Of a stretch of DNA of 64,000 bases, positions 25,901 to 39,270 are shown one piece after another. The notes beneath the pieces are model-generated. The model saw only the letters and a list, made by a program, of their open reading frames with translations, was not told the DNA's origin and did not search any database. Every line of letters starts with the position of its first letter. Positions within the stretch are counted from its first letter, which is position 1. The stretch covers positions 45,431,905 to 45,495,904 of the forward strand of contig NC_084847.1 of the NCBI RefSeq assembly GCF_033115175.1, written 5' to 3'. The DNA comes from Lepus europaeus (Eukaryota > Chordata > Mammalia > Lagomorpha > Leporidae). Both the position numbers and the translations under genes were made by a program.

Positions 25901-27610
25901 GCCTCTGTCCTGTGTCCTGTGTCCTATGTTGTTTAGCCTTTGTCCTGTCTCCTGTAGCCTATAACCTGTGTCCTGTAGCCTGTGTCCTGTATTCTGTTTT
26001 CTGTGTCCTTTATCCTGTGGCCTGTGTTGTCTGGGCTATATCCTGTGTCCTGTAGCCTGTGGCCTGTGTGCTGTAGCCTGTGTCCTGAGGCCTATGTCCT
26101 GTGTCTTTTGAGTCCTGTAGCCTGTGTCTTATGTCCTGTGTCCTGGGTCCTGTAGCCTGTGTATTCTGTCTGCTAGTCTGTGACCTAAGTCACAGGACAC
26201 AGGCTACAGGACTGAGGCCAAAGGCTACAGGACACAGGACACAGGCTACAGGACACAGGACACAGGACACAGGACATAGCCCAGACGACACAGGACACAG
26301 GATAGAGGACACAGGATATGGAACCCGGGACACAGGCTACAGGACACAGGACACTGGCTACAGGACACAGGACACAGGAGAGAGGCTACATCACACAGAC
26401 TACAGGACACTCTATCCTATGGCCAGTGTCCGGTGTCTTGTTCCCTCTTTCCTTCAGCCTGTGTCGTGTAGCCTGTGTCCTGTGTCGTGTAGCCTGCGAC
26501 CTGTATCCTTTGTTCCGTCGGTCTGTCCTGTGTCCTGGAGCCTCTGTCCTGTGTCCTGTGTCCTATGTTGTTTAGCCTTTGTCTTATCTCCTGTAGCCTG
26601 TAACCTGTGTCCTGTAGCCTGTGGACTCTATCCTGGAGCCTGGGTCCTGGGTCCTGCAGCCTGTGTCCTGTGTTCTGTTTTCTGTGTCCTCTATCCTGTG
26701 GCCTGTGTCGTCTGGGCTATGTCCTGTGTCCTGAAGCCTGTGTCAAGTGTTCTGTATTCTGTGTCCTCTATCCTGTGGCCTGTGTTGTCTGGGCTATGTC
26801 CTGTGTCCTGTGTCCTGTAGCCTGTGTATTCTGTCTGCTAGTCTGTGACATAAGTCACAGGACACAGGCTACAGGACTGAGGCCAAAGGCTCCAGGACAC
26901 AGGACACAGGCTACAGGACACAGGACACAGGACATAGCCCAGACGACACAGGACACAGGATAGAGGACACAGGATATGGAACCCAGGACACAGGCTACAG
27001 GACACAGGACACAGGCTACAGGACACAGGACACAGGAGAGAGGCTACAGCACACAGGCTACAGGACATACTATCCTACAGCCAGTGTCCGGTGTCTTGTT
27101 TCCTCTTTCCTTCAGCCTGTGTCGTGTAGCCTGTGTCCTGTGTCGTGTAGCCTGCGACCTGTATCCTTTGTTCCGTCGGTCTGTCCTGTGTCCCATAGCC
27201 TGTGTCCTGGAGCCTCTGTCCTGTGTCCTGTGTCCTATGTTGTTTAGCCTTTGTCCTGTCTCCTGTAGCCTATAACCTGTGTCCTGTAGCCTGTGGACTC
27301 TATCCTGGAGCCTGGGTCCTGGGTCCCGCAGCCTGTGTCCTGTGTTCTGTATTCTGTGTCCTCTATCCTGTGTCCTGTGTCATCTGGGCTATATCCTGTG
27401 TCCTGTAGCCTGTGTCCTGTGTCCTGTAGCCTGTGTCCTTTATCCTGTGGCCTGTGTTGTCTGGGCTATATCCTGTGTCCTGTAGCCTGTGGCCTGTGTG
27501 CTGTAGCCTGTGTCCTGAGGCCTATGTCCTGTGTCTTTTGAGTCCTGTAGCCTGTGTCTTATGTCCTGTGTCCTGGGTCCTGTAGCCTGTGCATTCTGTC
27601 TGCTAGTCTG

Positions 27611-30600
27611 TGACCTAAATCACAGGACACAGGCTACAGGACTGAGGCCAAAGGCTACAGGACACAGGACACAGGCTACAGGACACAGGACACAGGACAT
27701 AGCCCAGACGACACAGGACACAGGATATGGAACCCGGGACACAGGCTACAGGACACAGGACACAGGCTACAGGACACAGGACACAGGAGAGAGGCTACAG
27801 CACACAGGCTACAGGACACTCTATCCTATAGCCAGTGTCCGGTGTCTTGTTCCCTCTTTCCTTCAGCCTGTGTCGTGTAGCCTGTGTCCTGTGTCGTGTA
27901 GCCTGTGGCCTGTATCCTTTGTTCCTTCGGTCTGTCCTGTGTCCCATAGCCTGTGTCCTGGAGCCTCTGTCCTGTGTCCTGTGTCCTATGTTGTTTAGCC
28001 TTTGTCCCGTCTGCTGTTGCCTATAACCTGTGTCCTGTAGCCTGTGGACTCTATCCTGGAGCCTGGGTCCTGGGTCCCGCAGCCTGTGTCCTGGGTTCTG
28101 TATTCTGTGTCCTCTATCCTGTGTCCTGTGTTGTCTGGGCTATGTCCTGTGTCCTGTAGCCTGTGTCCTGTTTTCTGTATTCTGTGTCCTTTATCCTGTG
28201 GCCTGTGTTGTCGGTGCTATATCCTGTGTCCTGTGTCCTGTGGCCTATGTCCTGTATCTTTTGAGTCCTGTAGCCTGTGTCTTATGGCCTGTGTCCTGTG
28301 TCCTGTAGCCTGTGTATTCTGTCTGCTAGTCTGTGACATAAGTCACAGGACACAGGCTACAGGACTGAGGCCAAAGTCTCCAGGACACAGGACACAGGCT
28401 ACAGGACACAGGACACAGGATAGAGGACACAGGATATGGAACCCAGGACACAGGCTACAGGACACAGGTTGCAGGACACAGACATAGGTGACAAGCTACA
28501 GGACACAGGAGAGAGGCTACAGCACTCAGGCTACAGGACACACTATCCTATATCCAGTGTCCGGTGTCTTGTTCCCTCTTTCCTTCAGCCTGTGTCGTGT
28601 AGCCTGTGTCCTGTGTCGTGTAGCCTGCGGCCTGTATCCTTTGTTCCGTCGCTCTGTCCTGTGTCCCATAGCCTGTGTCCTGGAGCCTCTGTCCTGTGTC
28701 CTGTGTCCTATGTTGTTTAGCCTTTGTCCTGTCTCCTGTAGCCTATAACCTGTGTCCTGTAGCCTGTGTCCTGTATTCTGTTTTCTGTGTCCTTTATCCT
28801 GTGGCCTGTGTTGTCTGGGCTATATCCTGTGTCCTGTAGCCTGTGGCCTGTGTGCTGTAGCCTGTGTCCTGAGGCCTATGTCCTGTGTCTTTTGAGTCCT
28901 GTAGCCTGTGTCTTATGTCCTGGGTCCTGGGTCCTGTAGCCTGTGTATTCTGTCTGCTAGTCTGTGACCTAAGTCACAGGACACAGGCTACAGGACTGAG
29001 GCCAAAGCTACAGGACACAGGACACAGGCTACAGGACACAGGACAGAGGACATAGCCCAGACGACACAGGACACAGGATAGAGGACACAGGATATGGAAC
29101 CCGGGACACAGGCTACAGGACACAGGACACTGGCTACAGGACACAGGACACAGGAGAGAGGCTACATCACACAGACTACAGGACACTCTATCCTATGGCC
29201 AGTGTCCGGTGTCTTGTTCCCTCTTTCCTTCAGCCTGTGTCGTGTAGCCTGTGTCCTGTGTCGTGTAGCCTGTGACCTGTATCCTTTGTTCCGTCGGTCT
29301 GTCCTGTGTCCTGGAGCCTCTGTCCTGTGTCCTGTATCCTATGTTGTTTAGTCTTTGTCTTATCTCCTGTAGCCTGTAACCTGTGTCCTGTAGCCTGTGG
29401 ACTCTATCCTGGAGCCTGGGTCCTGGGTCCTGCAGCCTGTGTCCTGTGTTCTGTTTTCTGTGTCCTCTATCCTGTGGCCTGTGTTGTCTGGGCTATGTCC
29501 TGTGTCCTGTGTCCTGTAGCCTGTGTATTCTGTCTGCTAGTCTGTGACATAAGTCACAGGACACAGGCTACAGGACTGAGGCCAAAGGCTCCAGGACACA
29601 GGACACAGGCTACAGGACACAGGACACAGGACATAGCCCAGACGACACAGGACACAGGATAGAGGACACAGGATATGGAACCCAGGACACAGGCTACAGG
29701 ACACAGGACACAGGCTACAGGACACAGGACACAGGAGAGAGGCTACAGCACACAGGCTACAGGACATACTATCCTACAGCCAGTGTCCGGTGTCTTGTTT
29801 CCTCTTTCCTTCAGCCTGTGTCGTGTAGCCTGTGTCCTGTGTCGTGTAGCCTGCGACCTGTATCCTTTGTTCCGTCGGTCTGTCCTGTGTCCCATAGCCT
29901 GTGTCCTGGAGCCTCTGTCCTGTGTCCTGTGTCCTATGTTGTTTAGCCTTTGTCCTGTCTCCTGTAGCCTATAACCTGTGTCCTGTAGCCTGTGGACTCT
30001 ATCCTGGAGCCTGGGTCCTGGGTCCCGCAGCCTGTGTCCTGTGTTCTGTATTCTGTGTCCTCTATCCTGTGTCCTGTGTCATCTGGGCTATATCCTGTGT
30101 CCTGTAGCCTGTGTCCTGTGTTCTGTTTTCTGTGTCCTTTATCCTGTGGCCTGTGTTGTCTGGGCTATATCCTGTGTCCTGTAGCCTGTGGCCTGTGTGC
30201 TGTAGCCTGTGTCCTGAGGCCTATGTCCTGTGTCTTTTGAGTCCTGTAGCCTGTGTCTTATGTCCTGTGTCCTGGGTCCTTTAGCCTGTGTATTCTGTCT
30301 GCTAGTCTGTGACCTAAATCACAGGACACAGGCTACAGGACTGAGGCCAAAGGCTACAGGACACAGGATACAGGCTACAGGACACAGGACACAGGACATA
30401 GCCCAGACGACACAGGACACAGGATAGAGGACACAGGATATGGAACCCGGGACACAGGCTACAGGACACAGGACACAGGCTACAGGACACAGGACACAGG
30501 AGAGAGGCTACAGCACACAGGCTACAGGACACTCTCTCCTATAGCCAGTGTCCGGTGTCTTGTTCCCTCTTTCCTTCAGCCTGTGTCGTGTAGCCTGTGT

Positions 30601-33029
30601 CCTGTGTCGTGTAGCCTGTGGCCTGTATCCTTTGTTCCTTCGGTCTGTCCTGTGTCCCGTAGCCTGTGTCCTGGAGCCTCTGTCCTGTGTCCTGTGTCCT
30701 ATGTTGTTTAGCCTTTGTCCCGTCTGCTGTTGCCTATAACCTGTGTCCTGTAGCCTGTGGACTCTATCCTGGAGCCTGGGTCCTGGGTCCCGCAGCCTGT
30801 GTCCTGGGTTCTGTATTCTGTGTCCTCTATCCTGTGTCCTGTGTTGTCTGGGCTATGTCCTGTGTCCTGTAGCCTGTGTCCTGTTTTCTGTATTCTGTGT
30901 CCTTTATCCTGTGGCCTGTGTTGTCGGTGCTATATCCTGTGTCCTGTGTCCTGTGGCCTATGTCCTGTATCTTTTGAGTCCTGTAGCCTGTGTCTTATGG
31001 CCTGTGTCCTGTGTCCTGTAGCCTGTGTATTCTGTCTGCTAGTCTGTGACATAAGTCACAGGACACAGGCTACAGGACTGAGGCCAAAGTCTCCAGGACA
31101 CAGGACACAGGCTACAGGACACAGGACACAGGATAGAGGACACAGGATATGGAACCCAGGACACAGGCTACAGGACACAGGTTGCAGGACACAGACATAG
31201 GTGACAAGCTACAGGACACAGGAGAGAGGCTACAGCACTCAGGCTACAGGACACACTATCCTATATCCAGTGTCCGGTGTCTTGTTCCCTCTTTCCTTCA
31301 GCCTGTGTCGTGTAGCCTGTGTCCTGTGTCGTGTAGCCTGCGGCCTGTATCCTTTGTTCCGTCGCTCTGTCCTGTGTCCCATAGCCTGTGTCCTGGAGCC
31401 TCTGTCCTGTGTCCTGTGTCCTATGTTGTTTAGCCTTTGTCCTGTCTCCTGTAGCCTATAACCTGTGTCCTGTAGCCTGTGTCCTGTATTCTGTTTTCTG
31501 TGTCCTTTATCCTGTGGCCTGTGTTGTCTGGGCTATATCCTGTGTCCTGTAGCCTGTGGCCTGTGTGCTGTAGCCTGTGTCCTGAGGCCTATGTCCTGTG
31601 TCTTTTGAGTCCTGTAGCCTGTGTCTTATGTCCTGGGTCCTGGGTCCTGTAGCCTGTGTATTCTGTCTGCTAGTCTGTGACCTAAGTCACAGGACACAGG
31701 CTACAGGACTGAGGCCAAAGCTACAGGACACAGGACACAGGCTACAGGACACAGGACAGAGGACATAGCCCAGACGACACAGGACACAGGATAGAGGACA
31801 CAGGATATGGAACCCGGGACACAGGCTACAGGACACAGGACACTGGCTACAGGACACAGGACACAGGAGAGAGGCTACATCACACAGACTACAGGACACT
31901 CTATCCTATGGCCAGTGTCCGGTGTCTTGTTCCCTCTTTCCTTCAGCCTGTGTCGTGTAGCCTGTGTCCTGTGTCGTGTAGCCTGCGACCTGTATCCTTT
32001 GTTCCATCGGTCTGTCCTGTGTCCTGGAGCCTCTGTCCTGTGTCCTGTGTCCTATGTTGTTTAGCCTTTGTCTTATCTCCTGTAGCCTGTAACCTGTGTC
32101 CTGTAGCCTGTGGACTCTATCCTGGAGCCTGGGTTCTGGGTCCTGCAGCCTGTGTCCTGTGTTCTGTTTTCTGTGTCCTCTATCCTGTGGCCTGTGTTGT
32201 CTGGGCTATGTCCTGTGTCCTGTGTCCTGTGTCCTGTAGCCTGTGTATTCTGTCTGCTAGTCTGTGACATAAGTCACAGGACACAGGCTACAGGACTGAG
32301 GCCAAAGGCTCCAGGACACAGGACACAGGCTACAGGACACAGGACACAGGACATAGCCCAGACGACACAGGACACAGGATAGAGGACACAGGATATGGAA
32401 CCCAGGACACAGGCTACAGGACACAGGACACAGGCTACAGGACACAGGACACAGGAGAGAGGCTACAGCACACAGGCTACAGGACATACTATCCTACAGC
32501 CAGTGTCCGGTGTCTTGTTTCCTCTTTCCTTCAGCCTGTGTCGTGTAGCCTGTGTCCTGTGTCGTGTAGCCTGCGACCTGTATCCTTTGTTCCGTCGGTC
32601 TGTCCTGTGTCCCATAGCCTGTGTCCTGGAGCCTCTGTCCTGTGTCCTGTGTCCTATGTTGTTTAGCCTTTGTCCTGTCTCCTGTAGCCTATAACCTGTG
32701 TCCTGTAGCCTGTGGACTCTATCCTGGAGCCTGGGTCCTGGGTCCCGCAGCCTGTGTCCTGTGTTCTGTATTCTGTGTCCTCTATCCTGTGTCCTGTGTC
32801 ATCTGGGCTATATCCTGTGTCCTGTAGCCTGTGTCCTGTGTTCTGTTTTCTGTGTCCTTTATCCTGTGGCCTGTGTTGTCTGGGCTATATCCTGTGTCCT
32901 GTAGCCTGTGGCCTGTGTGCTGTAGCCTGTGTCCTGAGGCCTATGTCCTGTGTCTTTTGAGTCCTGTAGCCTGTGTCTTATGTCCTGTGTCCTGGGTCCT
33001 GTAGCCTGTGTATTCTGTCTGCTAGTCTG
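27611..33029. repeat. 2.7-kb higher-order repeat, two full copies
   Basis: Within the heptamer array, four consecutive monomers (about 723, 632, 580 and 764 bp) repeat as a block. Landmarks at 27611, 28334, 28966 and 29546 recur at 30310, 31046, 31678 and 32266, 2699-2720 bp later. A third copy starts at 33030 and decays after about 1 kb. Monomers within a block differ more from each other than from their counterparts in the next block, as in higher-order satellite DNA. A separate 3.45-kb duplication links about 22.4-24.2 kb with 25.9-27.6 kb. Confidence 0.85.
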
Positions 33030-35940
33030 TGACCTAAATCACAGGACACAGGCTACAGGACTGAGGCCAAAGGCTACAGGACACAGGACACAGGCTACAG
33101 GACACAGGACACAGGACATAGCCCAGACGACACAGGACACAGGATAGAGGACACAGGATATGGAACCCGGGACACAGGCTACAGGACACAGGACACAGGA
33201 GAGAGGCTACAGCACACAGGCTACAGGACACTCTATCCTATAGCCAGTGTCCGGTGTCTTGTTCCCTCTTTCCTTCAGCCTGTGTCGTGTAGCCTGTGTC
33301 CTGTGTCGTGTAGCCTGTGGCCTGTATCCTTTGTTCCTTCGGTCTGTCCTGTGTCCCGTAGCCTGTGTCCTGGAGCCTCTGTCCTGTGTCCTGTGTCCTA
33401 TGTTGTTTAGCCTTTGTCCCGTCTGCTGTTGCCTATAACCTGTGTCCTGTAGCCTGTGGACTCTATCCTGGAGCCTGGGTCCTGGGTCCCGCAGCCTGTG
33501 TCCTGGGTTCTGTATTCTGTGTCCTCTATCCTGTGTCCTGTGTCGTCTGGGCTATGTCCTGTGTCCTGTAGCCTGTGTCCTGTTTTCTGTATTCTGTGTC
33601 CTTTATCCTGTGGCCTGTATTGTCGGTGCTATATCCTGTGTCCTGTGTCCTGTGGCCTATGTCCTGTATCTTTTGAGTCCTGTAGCCTGTGTCTTATGGC
33701 CTGTGTCCTGTGTCCTGTAGCCTGTGTATTCTGTCTGCTAGTCTGTGACATAAGTCACAGGACACAGGCTACAGGACTGAGGCCAAAGTCTCCAGGACAC
33801 AGGACACAGGCTACAGGACACAGGACACAGGATAGAGGACACAGGATATGGAACCCAGGACACAGGCTACAGGACACAGGTTGCAGGACACAGACATAGG
33901 TGACAAGCTACAGGACACAGGAGAGAGGCTACAGCACTCAGGCTACAGGACACACTATCCTATATCCAGTGTCCGGTGTCTTGTTCCCTCTTTCCTTCAG
34001 CCTGTGTCGTGTAGCCTGTGTCCTGTGTCGTGTAGCCTGCGGCCTGTATCCTTTGTTCCGTCGGTCTGTCCTGTGTCCCATAGCCTGTGTCCTGGAGCCT
34101 CTGTCCTGTGTCCTGTGTCCTATGTTGTTTAGCCTTTGTCCTGTCTCCTGTAGCCTATAACCTGTGTCCTGTAGCCTGTGGACTATATCCTGGAGCCTGG
34201 TTCCTGGGTTCCGCAGCCTGTGTCCTGTGTTCTGTATTCTGTGTCTTCTATCCTGTGTCCTGTGTCGTCTGGGCTATGTCCTGTGTCCTGTAGCCTGAGT
34301 CCTGTGTGCTGTTTTCTGTGTCCTTTATCCTGTGGCCTGTGTTGTCGATGCTATATCCTGTGTCCTGTAGCCTGTGGCCTGTGTGCTGTAGCCCGTGTCC
34401 TGTGGCCTATGTCCTGTGTCTTTTGAGTCCTGTAGCCTGTGTCTTATGTCCTGTGTCCTGGGTCCTGTAGCCTGTGTATTCTGTCTGCTAGTCTGTGACC
34501 TAAGTCACAGGACACAGGCTACAGGACTGAGGCCAAAGGCTACAGGACACAGGACACAGGCTACAGGACACAGGACACAGGACATAGCCCAGATGACACA
34601 GGACACTGGATAGAGGACACTGGATATGGAACCCAGGACACAGGCTACAGGACACAGGTTGCAGGGCACAGATATACGTGACAAGGTACAGGACACTGGA
34701 GAGAGGCTACATCACCCAGGCTACAGGACACTCTATCCTATAGCCAGTGTCCGGTGTCTTGTTCCCTCTTTCCTTCAGCCTGTGTCGTGTAGCCTGTGTC
34801 CTGTGTCATGTAGCCTGCGACCTGTATCCTTTGTTCCGTCGGTCTGTCCTGTGTCCCATAGCCTGTGTCCTGGAGCCTCTGTCCTGTGTCCTGTGTCCTA
34901 TGTTGTTTAGCCTTTGTCCTGCCTCCTGTAGCCTATAACCTGTGTCCTGTAGCCTGTGGACTCTATCCTGGAGCCTGGGTCCTGGGTCCCGCAGCCTGTG
35001 TCCTGTGTTCTGTATTCTGTGTCCTCTATCCTGTGGCCTGTGTCGTCTGGGCTATGTCCTGTGTCCTGTAGCCTGTGTCCTGTGTTCTGTTTTCTGTGTC
35101 CTTTATCTTGTGGCCTGTGTTGTCTGGGCTATGTCCTGTGTCCTGTAGCCTGTGGCCTGTGTTCTGTAGCCTATGTCCTGTGGCCTATGTCCTGTGTCTT
35201 TTGAGTCCTGTACCTGTGTCTTATGGCCTGTGTCCTGGGTCCTGTAGCCTGTGTATTCTGTCTGCTAGTCTGTGACCTAAGTCACAGGACACAGGCTACA
35301 GGACTGAGGCCAAAGCTACAGGACACAGGACACAGGACATAGCCCAGACGACACAGGACACAGTATAGAGGACACAGGATATGGAACCCAGGACACAGGC
35401 TACAGGACACAGGTTGCAGGACACAGACATAGGTGACAAGCTACAGGACACAGGAGAGAGGCTACAGTACACAGGCTACAGGACATACTATCCTATATCC
35501 AGTGTCCGGTGTCTTGTTCCCTCTTTCCTTCAGCCTGTGTCGTGTAGCCTGTGTCCTGTGTCGTGTAGCCTGCGACCTGTATCCTTTGTTCCGTCGGTCT
35601 GTCCTGTGTCCCACAGCCTGTGTCCTGGAGCCTCTGTCCTGTGTCCTGTGTCCTATGTTGTTTAGCCTTTGTCCTGTCTCCTGTAGCCTATAACCTGTGT
35701 CCTGTAGCCTGTGGACTATATCCTGGAGCCTGGTTCCTGGGTCCCGCAGCCTGTGTCCTGGGTTCTGTATTCTGTGTCCTCTATCCTGTGGCCTGTGTTG
35801 TCTGGGCTATATCCTGTGTCCTGTAGCCTGTGGCCTCTGTGCTGTAGCCTGTGTCCTGTGGCCTATGTCCTGTGTCTTTTGAGTCCTGTAGCCTGTGTCT
35901 TATGTCCTGTGTCCTGTGTCCTGTAGCCTGTGTCCAATAG

Positions 35941-37332
35941 CCTGTATCACAGCATACAGTACACCCGCCACAAGACAAAGGCCATAGCTACAGAACATAG
36001 GCCACAGGCTACTGGACACCAGCTACATGACACAAGACCGTGGCCACAGGTCACAGGCCACAGGCCACAGGACATAGGCTTCAGAGCACAGGGCACAGGC
36101 TACAGGACACAGGACACAGACTACAGGACATTGTCCACAGGCTATAAGAAACCAGCTTCAGTACACAGGACACAGGCTACTACAAAGAGCAACCAGCTCT
36201 AGGACAGACTACATGCCACAGGCTATAGGATACAGGACAAAGGCTCAGGACACAGGACACAGGCTATGGGACACTGGACACAGGCTCAGGACACAGGGTG
36301 CAGGCTCAATACACAGGATACAGGCTAGGGGACATAGGCCACCAGCTAGAGGACAGAGGCCACAGGACAAAAGATGCATACATAGGCCACAGACTACAAG
36401 ACACTCGACACATGCTAAACAACATAGGACACAGGACACAGGACCGAGTTTACAGGATGCAGGCTATGGGACACAGAACAAAGAACACAGGATACAAGAC
36501 ACAGGACACAGAGGAAAGGACATAGGTATAGGACAAAGGACAAAGGAAACAAACTATCAGACATAATACACAGGCTATGGGACACAGAACACAGGACAGA
36601 AGACACAGGCTATGGGACACAGAAGACACAGGCTACAGGACACAGGACATAGCCCAGATGACACAGGACACAGAACACAGGACACAAGACACAGGACATA
36701 GGCCACAAGACACAAGCTACAGGACACAAGACACAGGCTATACGACACAGGCTAAAGGACAGAGGGAACAAGGCACAGGACACCGGCTATAGGACAGAGG
36801 CCACAGGACACATGCCAAAAGAAACAGGCCATAGGACACAGGACACAAGCTACAGGTCACAGGACATAGGCTACAAGACACAGGGACAAGCTACAGCACA
36901 CGTGCTATAGGACACAGGCAACGGGATACTGGCTACAGGACAAGGACACAGGCCACATGAATAGGCTAATGGACACAGCACACAGGATAGAGGACACAGG
37001 CTACAGCACACAGGCTACACTATATAGGACAAACTCTAGGTCACAGGCTACAGGAAAAAAGACAGAGGCCACAGGACACAGCACACCAGCCACAAGACAC
37101 AGGCCACAGGACATAGGACAGAAGACACAGGCTACAGAACACAGGCTTCAGAACATAGGACACAGGATACAGGACACAGGGCAGAGGCCACAGGATACAG
37201 GCCTACAACACAACACACAGGCTACAAGATACAGGCTACACAACATACAACACAGGCTAAAGGACACAGGCTACAGGACACAGGACAGACTTCAGGACAA
37301 GGTCACAGGACATAGGACATAGGCTCCAGAGC
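35941..37332 (-). repeat. Diverged border of the heptamer satellite
   Basis: The last 1.4 kb is entirely in ACAGG orientation on the plus strand (GGACACAGGCTACAGGACAC-like words) and is far more diverged than the core. It lacks the monomer landmarks. This looks like the old edge of the array, no longer homogenised. It stops abruptly where the C-rich minisatellite begins. Confidence 0.9.
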
Positions 37333-38740
37333 ACAGGCAGGGCCCTGGCCACACTCCAGTGACAGGCCCCTCTCTCCTCCTTGCCCTCCAGGGCCATGAT
37401 CCCCTCAGGCAGGGCCCTGGCCACCCTCTAGGGCTGGGATCCTTCTCTTCTCCATGCCCTACCGAGCCAGGCCCTGCTCCCCTCAGGCGCAGCACTAGAC
37501 ACCCAGCAGGCCTGGCCCCACTCCTCTCCTTGTCCTCCAGGGCCTGGGCCCCACAACCTTCCTTGCCCACAGGCCTGGGCCCAGCACCCATTGCTGCCCT
37601 CCAGGACCAGGCTCCGCTCCCCTCACCAAACTCCAGGGTTGGACCCCACTCCTCTCCTCACCCTCCAGAGCCAGGCCCTGTTCCCCTCACGCCCATCCCT
37701 GGCCTCCCTCCAGGGCCAGACCCTGCCCCCCTCCTTGACCTCCAGGGCCTGTGTTCGCTCCTCACACTCCAGGGTTGGCACCGCTCGCCTCCTCGCACCC
37801 TTGGTCTGGGCCTGCTCTCCTCCTCCCCCTCCAGAGCCAGGCCATTCTCCCCACAGGCACATCCCTGTCCTCCCTCCAGGGCCAGACCCCGCTCCCCTCC
37901 TCACCTTCAGGGCCAGGCTCTGCTCCGCTCCTGGCCTTCCAGGGCCTGGGTCCTCACCTCTCCTTGCCCGGCAGAACCTGGGCCCCACTCCAACCTTCAC
38001 ACTCCAGGGCCTGGGCCCCGCTTCAGGGCTTCCCTCCAGGGCCAGGCCCCACTACCCTCAACGCCCTCCATGGCTGGACCCTGCTTGCCTACTCGCCCTC
38101 CAGGGCATGGGCCCAGCTCCACTCACTGCCCTCCAGGGCTGGACCCTGTTCCCCTCCTCGCCCTCCAGGGCCCAGGCCCCACTCCAATCCTTGTCCTCCA
38201 GGGCCAGACCCTACTCTCCTCCTCGATCTCCAGGGCCAGGCCCTGCTCTCCTCTTCACCCTCCAGGGCCTGGACCCAGCTCCCCACACTGCCCTCCAGGG
38301 CCTAGCCCCACTACCCTCAATGCCCTCCAGGGCTGCAGCCCGCTCACTCCTTGCCCACCTGGGCTGGCACTGCTCCCCTCCCTGCACTCCATGGCCATGG
38401 CACACTCTGCTAAAAGCCCTCCAGAGCTGGAACCTACTCCCCTACTGGCCCTCCAGGGCCTGGGCGCCACTCTCCTTCTCGCCCTCCAGGGCCTGGGCCC
38501 AGCCCCCCATGCTGCCCTCCAGTGCTGGGCCCCACTCAGCACGCTGCTCTCTTGGGCCGGGCCCCACGAACCTCAACGCCATCCAGGGCCAGACCCTGCT
38601 CCCCTCCTCGCCTTCAGGGCCGGGCCCTGCTCCCCTCCTCACCCTCCAGGGCCTTACCCTGCTCCCTCTTACCTTAAGAAGCTGGGCCCAGCTACCATTG
38701 CTGCCACTAAGTCACTGGTGTCCCTCAGTGGTCCCTAGCA
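37333..38740 (+). repeat. C-rich 32-39-bp minisatellite, block 1
   Basis: About 40 copies of a unit such as CTCCAGGGCCTGGGCCCCAC followed by TCCCCTCCTCGCC. It is the same family as the larger block at 54-60 kb. Plus-strand frames of up to 459 codons span it, in two frames at once and with only repeat-derived Pro/Leu/Gly/Ala/Ser composition, so they are not taken as genes. Confidence 0.95.
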
Positions 38741-39270
38741 GCCACTGCCTCTGTCTTCGAACACCCTGTTGTCACTGCAGCATTGGGCACCCTGCACTGT
38801 TGCCCAGCACCTGCCACTTCATGGCCTGCCTTGGCTGCCTACTTCTCCATCCTCGGGCACCCCCAGGGAAGCCACATCTTTGTGCCCCAGTGCAGCCACC
38901 AGGAGCCACCTGTCATTGGGCCCCAGCACGGTCCCCAGCAGCCTCCCTTTGATTGCCCGAGGATGCTTCCTACTTCTTCTTGGGCTCTCCTGCAGCCACA
39001 GGTTATTTGGGCCCTCTGCGCCACTCCCAGGCCCACTGCGCAGCCCCTAGGCCCCACCAGCACCTGCCCTGGGCACTCCCTCTGCCACTGCATCACTAGG
39101 TCACCACATGGACCCCAGCAGCTGCCTCCTCCTTCCTCAGCCACCCCCACAGTGGCCGGGTTTTAGAACCCCCATTCTCCCAGAAGTCGCCAAGTCTTTG
39201 GGGTTCCCGCAGTCCTGAGCAGTCGTTGCCTCTGTCCTCCAGCACTCCTGCTGTCCCTGCATCATGTCTG
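38741..39270 (+). repeat. Degenerate GC-rich repeat at the minisatellite edge
   Basis: A roughly 70-bp segment near 38706-38785 (GCAGCCACTGCCTCTGTC, then ACTGCAGCAT) recurs near 39199-39266 (GAGCAGTCGTTGCCTCTGTC, then CCTGCATCAT). Words such as CAGCCAC and GGGCACCC recur between them. It looks like an old, nearly erased tandem array. Confidence 0.5.

Larger units (their letters stand above)
19421..35940. repeat. Strand-alternating heptamer satellite, main array
   Basis: Built on CCTGTGT and CCTGTAG heptamers. The repeat is organised into 22 monomers, mostly 580-780 bp (one of about 1.45 kb), each with one stretch in CCTGT orientation and one in the complementary ACAGG orientation. The central flip is CTGTGAC, four bases, GTCACAG. 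It occurs near 19.86, 20.63, 22.08, 22.73, 23.40, 24.16, 24.84, 25.57, 26.18, 26.85, 27.61, 28.33, 28.97, 29.55, 30.31, 31.05, 31.68, 32.27, 33.03, 33.75, 34.50 and 35.28 kb. The arms are true inverted copies: GTCGTCTGGGCTATGTCC on one side matches GGACATAGCCCAGACGAC on the other. The flip back lies at GGACACT, a 13-base loop, AGTGTCC. Cys-rich frames of up to 289 codons are artefacts of 7-bp periodicity. Confidence 0.95.

Noticed and set aside
19421..37332. CRISPR-like repeat-spacer pattern
   Set aside because: Spacers are variants of the repeat itself, and the SINE/L1 content shows a mammalian genome.
37359..38952. Plus-strand frames of 459 and 453 codons
   Set aside because: Translations of the C-rich minisatellite in two frames at once, without non-repeat protein sequence.
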